Source: Afipia clevelandensis ATCC 49720
GTDB taxonomy: Bacteria; Pseudomonadota; Alphaproteobacteria; Rhizobiales; Xanthobacteraceae
Direction of reading: 5' to 3'
DNA: 64,000 nt
Assembly: GCF_000336555.1 (NCBI RefSeq)
Contig: NZ_KB375281.1
Span: forward strand, 3,793,436-3,857,435
This document shows positions 8,344 through 16,182 of this stretch, one piece after another. Position numbers and translations under genes: made by a program. Under the pieces are notes generated by a model. The model ran no database searches. It worked only from the letters and a program-made list of their open reading frames with translations, and had not been told where the DNA came from. Position 1 is the stretch's first letter. Each line of letters begins with the position of its first letter.

Positions 8344-9234
8344 TCATGGGAGAGTGTCCTGTGCGGCGTGTTCGGTCACCGGGTTCGCGATGCCTGCGTC
8401 AGCGAGACATGATGGCCAAGAGTCCCAGAGCGATGCGGGCAACAGATTGTTGGCTTCGTCATCAACAACACGTTCGATGCGCAGGCGATCCTGACGGGCG
8501 AAGTTCGCAATGACGCGCTTGATGCCGCGCACACGCATGCTGTCCAAGAGGGCGTCCGCCATATCCGGTAACATTGGCTTCAGAACCGATGTCGGGGTGA
8601 CACGGATCTTCTCGAATGGATTCGCGATGTTCGGAAGATCATGGCCAAGGCAGTTCGGCTTCAAACGACGCTCGACACGGAGGCGCGTGATTCCATCGTT
8701 CGCCTGGGTTCCCTTGTCATAGACTGCGATGTTGTCTTTGCCGATATAGACGGTCTCGGGCACGCCAAGCTGGCTGGAGTAGATGCCGTGCTTGCGCATG
8801 TGCGAGCTGCGGACGATTACGTCGTCGGCGAGGATGTCAGGCAAGTCCACGGCCACATCGGCGCGGGTGACCTTGCCGGTCGCGACGAACTCGCGGAAAT
8901 CCACGCCCGCGATGGACAGTAATAATGTGTCGAGCTCCTCACGGCCTACGGGCCCGAGTTTCGCCGGGTTGCACTCGATGCGGTAGGCGTTCGTTCCCTT
9001 TTCCCAGGCACCAAGCTGAATGGTGCACTTCTCGATGCCAGAGCCAGTTCGAATCGGGACGGCAGCTTGAACCGCGTAACGGGAAGTGGAGGCATAGGGG
9101 ATGCCCAGCTTGGTGCAGTGGTCCTGGAACGAACGAACGTTGCTCTGGACTTCAACGGAATCAGACTCTGGCCTCGTAACCGAGAGCTTGTCGAGTTTCA
9201 AAATGGACAGTGAGGTTGGGTTTGAATCAGGCAT
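8344..9234 (-). CDS. Replication initiator-like protein (rolling-circle Rep_trans type)
   Basis: A 296-residue protein. A central part with VTRADVAVDLPDI, then PETVYIGK, AVYDKG and RLRVERRLKP, matches the order of motifs known in replication initiation factors of the Rep_trans/phage CRI kind, in which an acidic pair and a YDKG segment precede an R-x-E strand. Such proteins nick an origin and start rolling-circle replication of plasmids, phages or integrated elements. The assignment rests on motif order only. Upstream are hexamer repeats and a short inverted repeat that could be its origin or operator. It is followed by the small proteins and the DUF3631 ATPase. Confidence 0.5.
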   Translation of the reverse strand: MPDSNPTSLSILKLDKLSVTRPESDSVEVQSNVRSFQDHCTKLGIPYASTSRYAVQAAVPIRTGSGIEKCTIQLGAWEKGTNAYRIECNPAKLGPVGREELDTLLLSIAGVDFREFVATGKVTRADVAVDLPDILADDVIVRSSHMRKHGIYSSQLGVPETVYIGKDNIAVYDKGTQANDGITRLRVERRLKPNCLGHDLPNIANPFEKIRVTPTSVLKPMLPDMADALLDSMRVRGIKRVIANFARQDRLRIERVVDDEANNLLPASLWDSWPSCLADAGIANPVTEHAAQDTLP

Positions 9235-9245
9235 GCGGTATCGCT

Positions 9246-9260
9246 CGTTCGCAATGAACG
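9246..9260. repeat. Short inverted repeat upstream of the initiator gene
   Basis: CGTTC-GCAAT-GAACG forms a 5-bp stem with a 5-base loop directly upstream of the initiator start codon at 9234. A further GAACGTTC palindrome overlaps it. It could be a nick-site hairpin or a repressor site. Confidence 0.5.
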
Positions 9261-9272
9261 TTCCTTTGAACT

Positions 9273-9296
9273 GGTGTGGGTGTAGGTGTGGGTGTG
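9273..9296 (+). repeat. Four tandem hexamers before the initiator gene
   Basis: GGTGTG, GGTGTA, GGTGTG and GGTGTG are contiguous, 40-60 bp upstream of the initiator start. Tandem short repeats at this position resemble small iterons, but a simple-sequence explanation is equally possible. Confidence 0.6.
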
Positions 9297-9320
9297 AATA
9301 ACCCGGCTTATTAGAGCGAG

Positions 9321-9343
9321 CCCGTGGGCGAATTGCCCACGGG
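9321..9343 (-). terminator. Strong hairpin after the excisionase-like gene
   Basis: CCCGTGGGC and GCCCACGGG pair perfectly around a 5-base loop, 22 bp after the stop of the excisionase-like gene. There is no clear run of T on the minus strand, so it is a hairpin with possible terminator role. Confidence 0.45.
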
Positions 9344-9364
9344 GCTTGTCAGACAGCCGAAGTT

Positions 9365-9607
9365 CTACTCGCGGTGAAACCAATCATCTGCGTCGTGCAC
9401 ACCAATGAGTCGGCAGCCCCGCTTCTTTCGAGACTTGAGTCGACCCGCCTTTATCTCATTGTAAACGTGACTTCGGCTTACGCCGAAAACTTTGCAGAAC
9501 TCGGAGATCCGGTAGGCTTTTTTCTGCAACGGCGGCGTGGTGATCAAGGCCGTGTCAGGATCGGGGTCCCGCCTCGGGTCACTAGTCTCGAAACTATCCT
9601 CAAGCAT
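9365..9607 (-). CDS. Excisionase-like helix-turn-helix DNA-binding protein
   Basis: An 80-residue protein whose C-terminal half (AYRISEFCKVFGVSRSHVYN, then EIKAGRLKSRKKRGCRLI) is a typical MerR/excisionase-type HTH with wing. In integrative elements such proteins direct excision by the integrase or activate transcription. The N-terminal 28 residues are acidic and proline-rich, likely disordered. It lies between the integrase unit and the replication genes, the usual position for such a factor. Confidence 0.7.
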   Translation of the reverse strand: MLEDSFETSDPRRDPDPDTALITTPPLQKKAYRISEFCKVFGVSRSHVYNEIKAGRLKSRKKRGCRLIGVHDADDWFHRE

Positions 9608-9714
9608 CAGTCATTTCTCCTTCGGTTAAGCGACCACGTGGCCGCACCCTGGGAGCTATGCTGGCGCCGTGAGGTATCCTAATGCAGAGATGTATGAAAT
9701 TCCTGCACCAGTTC

Positions 9715-10500
9715 TTAACGAGCAGACAGGACCGCGTCGAACTCCTCCCGGATAAACTCGACCTGGTCCTTAAACCACTTCTCTCGGCGTCTTAGTGAGA
9801 GGGAACGATACGCTTTTCGATCTTCGAGCGTGCCAAGCCACAAAACTGCTCGACGAGCTTTCCGGCGATCATCACCTGACCGCTGCTTATCCTTGGGAAG
9901 TGGGCTTGCAATCCTTTGCGATTCAGGTCTGCTCAATGGTCGATCAACTGATTCCCCGATTTGTCTGATCTCCTCCGAAGTTGGGATGCTTTCCTCAAGC
10001 CAGCGCCGTACAGCTTGCCATGGCTTTTGGGGCGTCGCGGTCTTTCTGTTGCGAGACCGCGAGTGCATCTTGATACTCTCGATCTCATTTCTGAGGACTC
10101 CATAGACCTCTTGAATACCCGCGTCGTAACGTGTCGGTACGTCCTTATCTGGGGAAGTCGTAACCACCACGAGATGGACGATGTGCTCGCGCAAAGCATC
10201 AATCTCGAGGTCCCGCGATGCGGCTTTGCGATTTGAGATTTTGAATAGTGGATGCGGATTTCCGACCTGAGCGGACTTCACCGCAGAAAGCAGGTATTCG
10301 AAGGGAAGCGCTGCGGCTGGGGAAAGACGTATGTCGGACAAGAAACAACTGAGTGCGGTGAGGGCAGGCAGAATTTCCTCGATTAGTCCCGGCGATTTTT
10401 GATTTGAAGACGTGCGTGTTCGCGCAAGACCATTGAGATCTCGACGAAGCCCGGTAACCGCCTCCTGATCGGCGAGCAGCTTTTTCTGTTTTTGATTCAT
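9715..10500 (-). CDS. Unknown protein translationally coupled to the integrase
   Basis: A 261-residue mostly helical, charged protein with no recognised domain. It carries a basic, Ser/Arg-rich middle (KMHSRSRNRKTATPQKPW) and a C-terminus rich in Arg and Glu. Its ATG overlaps the integrase stop (AATGA at 10497-10500), which means coupled translation and suggests a joint function such as recombination directionality or control. It may bind DNA through its basic parts, but that is inference. Confidence 0.6.
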   Translation of the reverse strand: MNQKQKKLLADQEAVTGLRRDLNGLARTRTSSNQKSPGLIEEILPALTALSCFLSDIRLSPAAALPFEYLLSAVKSAQVGNPHPLFKISNRKAASRDLEIDALREHIVHLVVVTTSPDKDVPTRYDAGIQEVYGVLRNEIESIKMHSRSRNRKTATPQKPWQAVRRWLEESIPTSEEIRQIGESVDRPLSRPESQRIASPLPKDKQRSGDDRRKARRAVLWLGTLEDRKAYRSLSLRRREKWFKDQVEFIREEFDAVLSAR

Positions 10501-11702
10501 TTTTTCCGAAGGTCTTGTTGACGAAGATCGTCCAAATAATCGGCCCAGTACTGCATCATTAGAACGCGCTCGGGCATGTGTTGTGCAGCGTTATATGCGC
10601 GTCGAACTTCATTCTGCTCAATGTGAGCAAGTTGCCGCTCGATTACATCGGGCGCGAATTTTCCGCTCTCGTTGAGCCGGGTTGAAGCCATAGATCGAAA
10701 GCCATGGGCAGTCATCTCATCTCCGGAATACCCCAAGCGACGAAGCGCGCCGTTGAGCGTATTTTCTGACATTGGTCGGTGCCACGAGCGCAGAGAGGGG
10801 AAAAGGTATCGAGACTCACCGCTGATCTCGCGTATTTCTTCAATAAGTTTCATTGCCTGTCGTGAAAGCGGGCAGATATGGTCTCTTCGCAGCTTGGTTT
10901 TGTTTGCGCTTACCCGGATCAATTTTGCAGAAACGTCGATCTCTGACCATTCGAGGCTTCGCAATTCGCCTGGGCGCAGAAAAAGAAGTGGCGCGAGCTT
11001 GAGCGCGATACGCGTCACTGAATGTCCGTCAAACCCGTCGATCGCTCTAAGTAAGCCGCCGATTGCATGCGGATCTGTGATGCCTGGATGATGACGCACC
11101 TTTGGAGTGGTTAATGCATCGCGCAGGTCGGCTGACACGTCCCTTTCCGCACGGGCTGAAGCGATGGCGTATCGAAATACTGCGCCCACCGTACTTCTTA
11201 CTCGGGATGCTGTTTCGTAACGGCCTGTGGACTCGATCTTCTTCAGAACAGCAAGCAATTCTCTTGCGGTGATCTCTGCGATGGGGCGGTGCCCCAGGTC
11301 CCTGATGACAAAATCGAGCAACCATTCCTTCTTGACGAGCGTTGCTTCGGCCTGGCCTTCAGCCTTCCATTTCTGAAGACATTCCTTCGCTATCGAACTG
11401 AAATCGTTGCTCGCAGCAATTCTCTTTGTTTCTCGCTCTTCTCGTCGAACTTCCGAGGGGTCCTGACCTTGAGATAGAAACCGCTTGGCTTGAATTCGTG
11501 CTTGTCGCGCGTCTGCGAGCGACACCACCGGATACGCGCCCAACGAGAGAAGTTTCTGCTTTCGGTTGAAGCGATAGGCAAGTCGCCATAAGCGCGATCC
11601 TTGCGGAGTCACGTAAAGATGCAATCCGCCGCCATCGAAGATTTTGTATGGCTTCTCTCGGATTTCGGCGTGGCGAAAATCGACATCTTTCAAAGCGGAC
11701 AT
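10497..11702 (-). CDS. Tyrosine-type site-specific integrase (P4 family)
   Basis: A 401-residue integrase. The N-terminus is the DUF4102/P4 arm-binding domain (YKIFDGGGLHLYVTPQGSRL). A core-binding domain follows, then the catalytic domain with Arg in FLRPGELRSLEW (about residue 243), HGFR at 333-336, the third-box His in QLAHIEQNE and the nucleophile Tyr in RRAYNAA (residue 370). It catalyses strand exchange between the element and the chromosomal attachment site. It sits 173 bp from the 3' end of tRNA-Leu and is oriented away from it, the normal layout. All catalytic positions are intact, so it should be active. Confidence 0.93.
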   Translation of the reverse strand: MSALKDVDFRHAEIREKPYKIFDGGGLHLYVTPQGSRLWRLAYRFNRKQKLLSLGAYPVVSLADARQARIQAKRFLSQGQDPSEVRREERETKRIAASNDFSSIAKECLQKWKAEGQAEATLVKKEWLLDFVIRDLGHRPIAEITARELLAVLKKIESTGRYETASRVRSTVGAVFRYAIASARAERDVSADLRDALTTPKVRHHPGITDPHAIGGLLRAIDGFDGHSVTRIALKLAPLLFLRPGELRSLEWSEIDVSAKLIRVSANKTKLRRDHICPLSRQAMKLIEEIREISGESRYLFPSLRSWHRPMSENTLNGALRRLGYSGDEMTAHGFRSMASTRLNESGKFAPDVIERQLAHIEQNEVRRAYNAAQHMPERVLMMQYWADYLDDLRQQDLRKK

Positions 11703-11875
11703 TGACTGGCTCGAGGTTCAACAAATTTTAAAATACCCACAAATCTATCTACTTTTCACGTCGATAGGAAGAAGCGCCGGAAGACACCGGGAGACCTCTA
11801 TGTAATTCTAATATATGGGATTTCTTTTAAATATAATCTAGCAGATACGCGAGCAGACACTCTGAAACGGAGGTC

Positions 11876-11960
11876 TGGTGCCCCTGGCCGGAATCGAACC
11901 AGCACTCCTTGCGGAACTCGATTTTGAGTCGAGCGCGTCTACCAATTCCGCCACAGGGGC
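11876..11960 (-). tRNA. tRNA-Leu (anticodon CAA)
   Basis: The minus strand gives a full class II cloverleaf. The acceptor stem GCCCCTG pairs with CAGGGGC. There is a D arm GGCGGAATTGGTAGACGC, an anticodon stem CTCGA/TCGAG with loop CTCAAAA (anticodon CAA), a long variable arm, a T arm GCTGG-TTCGATT-CCGGC, discriminator A and encoded CCA. It reads codon TTG. It is the probable attachment site of the element to its left. Confidence 0.96.
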
Positions 11961-12107
11961 CTGCAGGACCGCCGCCCCGGGGGCGAACGGTCTGAAGCGG
12001 GCGGAATATAGCTCGCGCGATGATGCGGTCAACCGCCTGTGATTGGCCATGCATCGACACCACGCACCCGGCAGGGTAGGACCCTTGCCGAACAGGAGAT
12101 TTTACTC

Positions 12108-12641
12108 GTGACAAGCGGCATGATCGTCAGTTCCGGACACGCGAATACCTCGACAGATGCCGTATGTGTCGCGGGTGCCGTGATCGCTGTGGTGGCCGCG
12201 CTGACCCTCGCCGGCGCCTGGTTCTTCCAGCTCGTGCTCGATATCCGGCCCTGCCCGCTGTGTCTCGAGCAGCGCTACGCCTATTACTTGGCCATTCCGC
12301 TGGCGGCGCTGGTAGCGTTCGCCGCCTCGCGCGGGGCGTCGCGCCGCTTGCTTGTCACCGGCCTCGTCATCCTTGCGCTGGCATTGCTCGCCAATGCGGG
12401 GCTCGGCGTCTATCACGCCGGCGTGGAATGGGGCTTCTGGCAGGGGCCGACCGACTGCAGCGGTCCCATCGTCGATTTCGGCAACACCGGCAACCTGCTC
12501 GACGGTCTCAACAAGGTGAAGGTGATCCGTTGTGATGAAGTGCAGTGGCGCTTTCTCGGATTGTCGCTCGCTGGCTACAACGTGCTGATCTCGCTCGCGC
12601 TGGCGGCGGTCGCTGCCCGGGGTATCGCGAAAGCGCGATAA
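12108..12641 (+). CDS. dsbB: DsbB-family disulfide bond formation protein
   Basis: An inner-membrane protein of about 177 residues with four predicted transmembrane helices. It has the CPLC pair after the first helix and a second cysteine pair (DCSG ... IRCDE) in the periplasmic loop between helices 3 and 4. DsbB oxidises DsbA and passes electrons to quinone. Start: GTG at 12108 with AGGAG 9 bases upstream; the ATG at 12120 is an alternative. It stands alone between the tRNA and a convergent transporter gene. Confidence 0.85.
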   Translation: MTSGMIVSSGHANTSTDAVCVAGAVIAVVAALTLAGAWFFQLVLDIRPCPLCLEQRYAYYLAIPLAALVAFAASRGASRRLLVTGLVILALALLANAGLGVYHAGVEWGFWQGPTDCSGPIVDFGNTGNLLDGLNKVKVIRCDEVQWRFLGLSLAGYNVLISLALAAVAARGIAKAR

Positions 12642-12650
12642 CGCAGAGCT

Positions 12651-13742
12651 TTAGTCGTCGGCATCGACCTGCGGCTGCCCGAACAGATGAACGATGCCCG
12701 GTGTCGCGATCGAGACGAACACGAAGCGCGACAGATGATGCGCGCCCACAAAGATCGGGTCGATATGCAGCGTGAGCGCCAGCGCCAGCATGGCGTCCAT
12801 CGCGCCCGGTGAGAAAGCCACCACGATATCGCCGAACCGCGCGCTGGTCGTCATTGCGACGATTGCGACAAAGATCGCCGAGATCACGATCGCAACGCTG
12901 AACGATCCGAGCGCCGCAGCCATGTGACTGAGCAGCGTGCGGGCTGAAATCCGCGCGAACCGCGTCCCGATCAGCGCTCCGATTCCGATCAGCGCGGCGG
13001 CATAGGCCCAGGCGGGCAGGCCGCCCTCGATCGTGCCTGCGCCATGCAGGATGCTGGAGCCAAGCATGGCGCCGAACATCCAGCTTGCGGGAAATTTCAA
13101 AAGACGCAGCGCCAGCGCGGTGGCGACGCATCCTGCCACGAGCAGCGCGAGCGCCAGCGGTGTCGCCGGAGCGGCATGGATGGATGAACCGGAATGCTGC
13201 GCCAGTCCGGCGGCGGCGAGGATCAGCGGCAGCGCTGCCGTCAGGATAATCACCCGCATGGTCTGCACCACCGCGATGCCCGCGACATCGGCGCGCCGTT
13301 CGTTGGCCAGCATGATGATTTGCGACAGTGCGCCGGGACTGCCTGCGAGCAGCGCGGACGTCCGGTCCCAGCGATGAATGCGCTGCAGATAGTAACTGCT
13401 GCCCATGGTGGCGCAGAAGGTGGAGGCGGCGAGGATCGCGATGCTGATCGGGTAAGACGCCATGTTGGTCAGCATTTGCGGCGAGACCATCGAGCCGAGC
13501 GACAGGCCGAGCGTCATGAGGACGATATGGGCCATCAGCGGCGGCAGACCCATCGGGCGCCCTGCAATCGCTGCGGCACCTACGGCGATCATCGCGCCCG
13601 AAATCAGGCCGCCGGGCAGTTGCAGCCATTGGAAAAACGCGCCGCCGGCGAGACCGATCAGCAGCGTTTCAAACGTATGCAGGATGTCCCGCGCGGTGAT
13701 GTTGCGAAAGGCGTGGGACAGTTTTTGGCGGACAGATGTCAT
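12651..13742 (-). CDS. AbrB-family integral membrane protein
   Basis: A 363-residue multi-pass membrane protein with the internal duplication typical of the AbrB family (PF05145, historically also labelled ammonia monooxygenase-like). Each half has Gly-rich helix motifs, such as LQLPGGLISGAMI and SPGALSQIIMLAN. Members are putative transporters or regulators of uncertain substrate. It is convergent with dsbB, with 9 bp between stop codons, and the divergent or upstream neighbour is the PsiF-like gene. Confidence 0.8.
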   Translation of the reverse strand: MTSVRQKLSHAFRNITARDILHTFETLLIGLAGGAFFQWLQLPGGLISGAMIAVGAAAIAGRPMGLPPLMAHIVLMTLGLSLGSMVSPQMLTNMASYPISIAILAASTFCATMGSSYYLQRIHRWDRTSALLAGSPGALSQIIMLANERRADVAGIAVVQTMRVIILTAALPLILAAAGLAQHSGSSIHAAPATPLALALLVAGCVATALALRLLKFPASWMFGAMLGSSILHGAGTIEGGLPAWAYAAALIGIGALIGTRFARISARTLLSHMAAALGSFSVAIVISAIFVAIVAMTTSARFGDIVVAFSPGAMDAMLALALTLHIDPIFVGAHHLSRFVFVSIATPGIVHLFGQPQVDADD

Positions 13743-13846
13743 TGCGGCGGGATTCGGGAAGCGGCCAAGCCGTTATCCCAAATCCCGCTAGGAGCCGCAA
13801 ACGATGCGCGAGCATGGCTCGCACATTGTCCATGCGTGGCGGGAGA

Positions 13847-13873
13847 AAGGGCAGGCCGGTAGGGCCTGCCCTT
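13847..13873 (-). terminator. Hairpin terminator after the PsiF-like gene
   Basis: AAAGGGCAGGCC and GGCCTGCCCTT form a long GC-rich stem, and on the minus strand the stem is followed by TTTCTCCC. It starts about 10 bp after the PsiF-like stop. Confidence 0.6.
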
Positions 13874-13882
13874 CGTTGCGCG

Positions 13883-14182
13883 TCAGTTCGCCTTGCCGGC
13901 GGTCTTCTTGCACTCGGAGCGGAATTTCTTGCGTTCCTTGCCGTGCAGGCCCTTTGCGTCTGCCTGCTTCGAGCATTCGAGCGAAACAGCCGTGCGTTCG
14001 GGCTTGGCGGCTTTCGGTGTTTCCGCCTTGGTGGGGGCGGTCTTGGCAGGCGCGCTGGCAGGTGCGGACTTGGCGCTCGGTGTCGCCGGCGTTGCGGGAG
14101 TAGTCGTTTGCGCGAGCGCCGATCCGGCAAGCATCAAGGATGTTGCGGCGGTGACCAGAAGGCGAGAAGTAAGGGTCGTCAT
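13883..14182 (-). CDS. PsiF-like small periplasmic protein
   Basis: A 99-residue protein with signal peptide (MTTLTSRLLVTAATSLMLAG, cleavage after ALA). An Ala/Pro/Thr/Lys-rich linker and one C-terminal PsiF-type repeat (SLECSKQADAKGLHGKERKK) with two cysteines follow. PsiF is a phosphate-starvation-inducible protein in enterics, and its biochemical role is unknown. The ATG at 14182 is preferred to an upstream ATG at 14230 because it begins the signal peptide. The next gene to the right encodes a protein with a related composition and arrangement. Confidence 0.7.
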   Translation of the reverse strand: MTTLTSRLLVTAATSLMLAGSALAQTTTPATPATPSAKSAPASAPAKTAPTKAETPKAAKPERTAVSLECSKQADAKGLHGKERKKFRSECKKTAGKAN

Positions 14183-14357
14183 GGGCTGAACCTCATGTTG
14201 CAGAGAGCGCGAGCCTTTGCCCGGGAGCATGAACCGTGGGTGAACGGGCGGCGCGAGCCGCTCATTATTTTTTGATCGGCATGAGAGCGGCGCGTTGAAA
14301 GCAACCCGGCGTGAGCTAGGATGTGCTGCGTTCGATATCCCCTATCAGGAGAGTTCG

Positions 14358-14855
14358 ATGACAATCCGAGCCAATCTGTTGTGTGCGGCGCTGCTGGCTG
14401 GCGCAGCCACATTCGCCGCGATGCCTGCGCAGGCGCTGACTGCCCAGGAATGCAGCGCGAAGTATCAGGCCGCGAAGGCCGCCGGCACGCTGGGCGATCA
14501 GAAGTGGAATGATTTCCGAAAAGCGCAATGCGGCGCCGATGCCTCGCCGGCCGCGGCGGCGGCTCCCAAGGAAGCGCCGAAGGCTGCGCCCAAGGAATCC
14601 GCCAAGGCGGCGAAGGAAGCTCCGAAGGCCGCTGAAGCGCCGAAGCCGGCGGCCGCTCCGGCCGCCGCGGGCGCCGCCGTGTATCCAACCGCGATTTCGC
14701 CGAAGTATTCAAAGGAGACTGCGGGCAAGGCGCGGATGCACACCTGCGTCGATCAGTACAACGCCAACAAAGCCACCAATGCCAATGGCGGGCTGAAATG
14801 GATCCAGAAGGGCGGCGGGTATTACAGCGAATGCACCAAGCGCCTGAAGGGCTGA
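14358..14855 (+). CDS. Secreted Ala-rich protein with PsiF-like N-terminal segment
   Basis: About 165 residues: signal peptide (MTIRANLLCAALLAGAATFA, cleavage after AQA), then a short cysteine-containing helical unit (TAQECSAKYQAAKAAGTLGD). A long Ala/Pro/Lys low-complexity linker follows, and a C-terminal unit with two cysteines (MHTCVDQY ... YYSECTKRLKG). The start is chosen for the signal peptide and AGGAGA upstream. Function unknown. It is divergent from the PsiF-like gene and shares its domain style. Confidence 0.65.
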   Translation: MTIRANLLCAALLAGAATFAAMPAQALTAQECSAKYQAAKAAGTLGDQKWNDFRKAQCGADASPAAAAAPKEAPKAAPKESAKAAKEAPKAAEAPKPAAAPAAAGAAVYPTAISPKYSKETAGKARMHTCVDQYNANKATNANGGLKWIQKGGGYYSECTKRLKG

Positions 14856-14925
14856 CACCGGTGCGGACGTTGAGCAGCCGGGCATGAGTCCGGCTGGCCC
14901 CGCGCGCCGGCGATGGTCGCGCAAC

Positions 14926-15720
14926 ATGAAGCGCACGCTGATTGTGCTGGGCTTCTTCCTCGTGGTTTACGGGGCCATTGCCTATATCCTGCTGCCGTCA
15001 TTCTGGCGGCATTACGAACATCAGAAAAAGCTCGACGGCCTGCCGATGGTCACGGTCACCGCGCAGGGCATTCCCGCCGACCCGATCAATGTCGGACTGG
15101 TCGGCTCGTCCAGCGATGTCCTTTGCGCCATGCGCGAGGCGGGATGGACGCCCGCCGATCCGATCACCTTGCGCTCGTCACTGGAAATCTCGGGCAGCGT
15201 GCTGCTGGACAGGCCCTATCCACGCGCGCCGGTCAGTCCGCTGTATTACGACGGCCGCCGCGAGGATTTCGCCTTTGAAAAGCCGGTCGGAAAGAGCGCC
15301 GACCAGCGGCATCACATCCGCCTGTGGATGGTATTGAAGGATGGAGAGGAGAAGCGTCCGGTCTGGCTCGGCGCGGCGACCTTCGATCGTGGCGTCGGGT
15401 TCAGCCACTACACCGGCGCGGTGACACATCATATCGCGCCCGATGTCGACGCGGAGCGGCAACTGATCGAAACCGATCTGCAGGCGGCGGGGATGATCGA
15501 GGCGCGATACACGGTGGCTGGTGTCGGTCCGACGCTGAATGGCCGCAACGGCGAGGGCGACCCATACTACACCGACGGCGAGGTGTGGATGATGCGGCTG
15601 GTGGAAGGCTGCGCGCGGCGTAACAAGCCGCCTGTTGTCCTGTCCGGCCCCGCGGCGAACGAACTCAAGGATGCGATCTGGAAGAGCGTCGCTAACTTGT
15701 ACCGGCGCACGCAGCAATAA
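14926..15720 (+). CDS. LssY C-terminal domain protein
   Basis: About 264 residues from the ATG at 14926; an upstream in-frame ATG at 14884 is possible. One N-terminal transmembrane segment (LIVLGFFLVVYGAIAYILLP) is followed by an extracytoplasmic domain of the LssY_C type (DPINVGLVGSSSDVLCAMREAGW ... LWLGAATFDRGVGF style motifs). The family is found alone or fused to PAP2 phosphatases, and its role is unsettled. It lies alone, same strand as lrgAB downstream but separated from it by about 80 bp. Confidence 0.7.
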   Translation: MKRTLIVLGFFLVVYGAIAYILLPSFWRHYEHQKKLDGLPMVTVTAQGIPADPINVGLVGSSSDVLCAMREAGWTPADPITLRSSLEISGSVLLDRPYPRAPVSPLYYDGRREDFAFEKPVGKSADQRHHIRLWMVLKDGEEKRPVWLGAATFDRGVGFSHYTGAVTHHIAPDVDAERQLIETDLQAAGMIEARYTVAGVGPTLNGRNGEGDPYYTDGEVWMMRLVEGCARRNKPPVVLSGPAANELKDAIWKSVANLYRRTQQ

Positions 15721-15798
15721 CGTGCGGGTCATGCAAGGGATGCGATTGACAGCTCCGTGCCGGCGCGCGTGATATGCGGCGTCGTTCCGGAGTGCCGC

Positions 15799-16182
15799 AT
15801 GATCGCAAGCCTGAGTGTTATCCTGATCTGTCAGTTGATCGGTGAAGTGATCGTGCGCGGGCTGCGCTGGCCGTTGCCGGGGCCGGTCATCGGCATGGCG
15901 CTTCTGTTCGCGCTGCTGATGCTGCGCGACCGCGTCTCCGGGCTGGCGCGCGGGCCGCTGCGGGACAATGCCGTGGAAGGCACGGCAAAAGGGATGCTGG
16001 CGCATCTGTCCCTGCTGTTCGTGCCCGCCGGCGTGGGCGTGGTGCAGAATCTCGATCTGCTGGCGCAGCGGGGTGTCACGATCGCGCTGGTCCTTGCGGC
16101 TTCGGTGGTGGTGACGCTGCTGGTGACGGCGGGCACGTTTCTCGTCATCAATCGTCTTCTGGCCGGGAAGCGTCCATCATGA
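15799..16182 (+). CDS. lrgA: CidA/LrgA-family holin-like membrane protein
   Basis: A 127-residue protein with four hydrophobic segments and the family motif around RWPLPGPVIGMALLF. With LrgB it forms a two-gene unit thought to affect murein hydrolase export or pyruvate/small-metabolite movement; in alphaproteobacteria the role is not settled. Start: ATG at 15799 with CGGAG upstream, in preference to GTG at 15757. Its stop overlaps the lrgB start (ATGA), indicating coupled translation. Confidence 0.8.
   Translation: MIASLSVILICQLIGEVIVRGLRWPLPGPVIGMALLFALLMLRDRVSGLARGPLRDNAVEGTAKGMLAHLSLLFVPAGVGVVQNLDLLAQRGVTIALVLAASVVVTLLVTAGTFLVINRLLAGKRPS

Larger units (their letters stand above)
5750..11702 (-). 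mobile_element. Integrative element module at tRNA-Leu (core genes)
   Basis: All genes here point leftward. In order of transcription they are: tyrosine integrase, a coupled unknown protein, an excisionase-like HTH protein, a rolling-circle-type replication initiator, two very small proteins, a DUF3631 ATPase and a small protein. The integrase start faces the 3' end of tRNA-Leu at 11876, the usual attachment arrangement. The right end should be in that tRNA. The left end is undefined, since I found no second copy of the tRNA 3' end in the window. No conjugation, capsid or packaging gene is visible. Confidence 0.65.

Noticed and set aside
5000-11960. Second copy of the tRNA-Leu 3' end as left attachment site
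   Set aside because: I looked for the 3' end of the tRNA (TGGTGCCCCTGGCCGG on the plus strand) to the left and found none. The left border may lie before the window or be lost.
12508-13629. A 373-codon minus-strand frame
   Set aside because: Same strand but other frame than the AbrB gene; Arg-rich shadow without hydrophobic segments, while the chosen frame has a regular membrane pattern.
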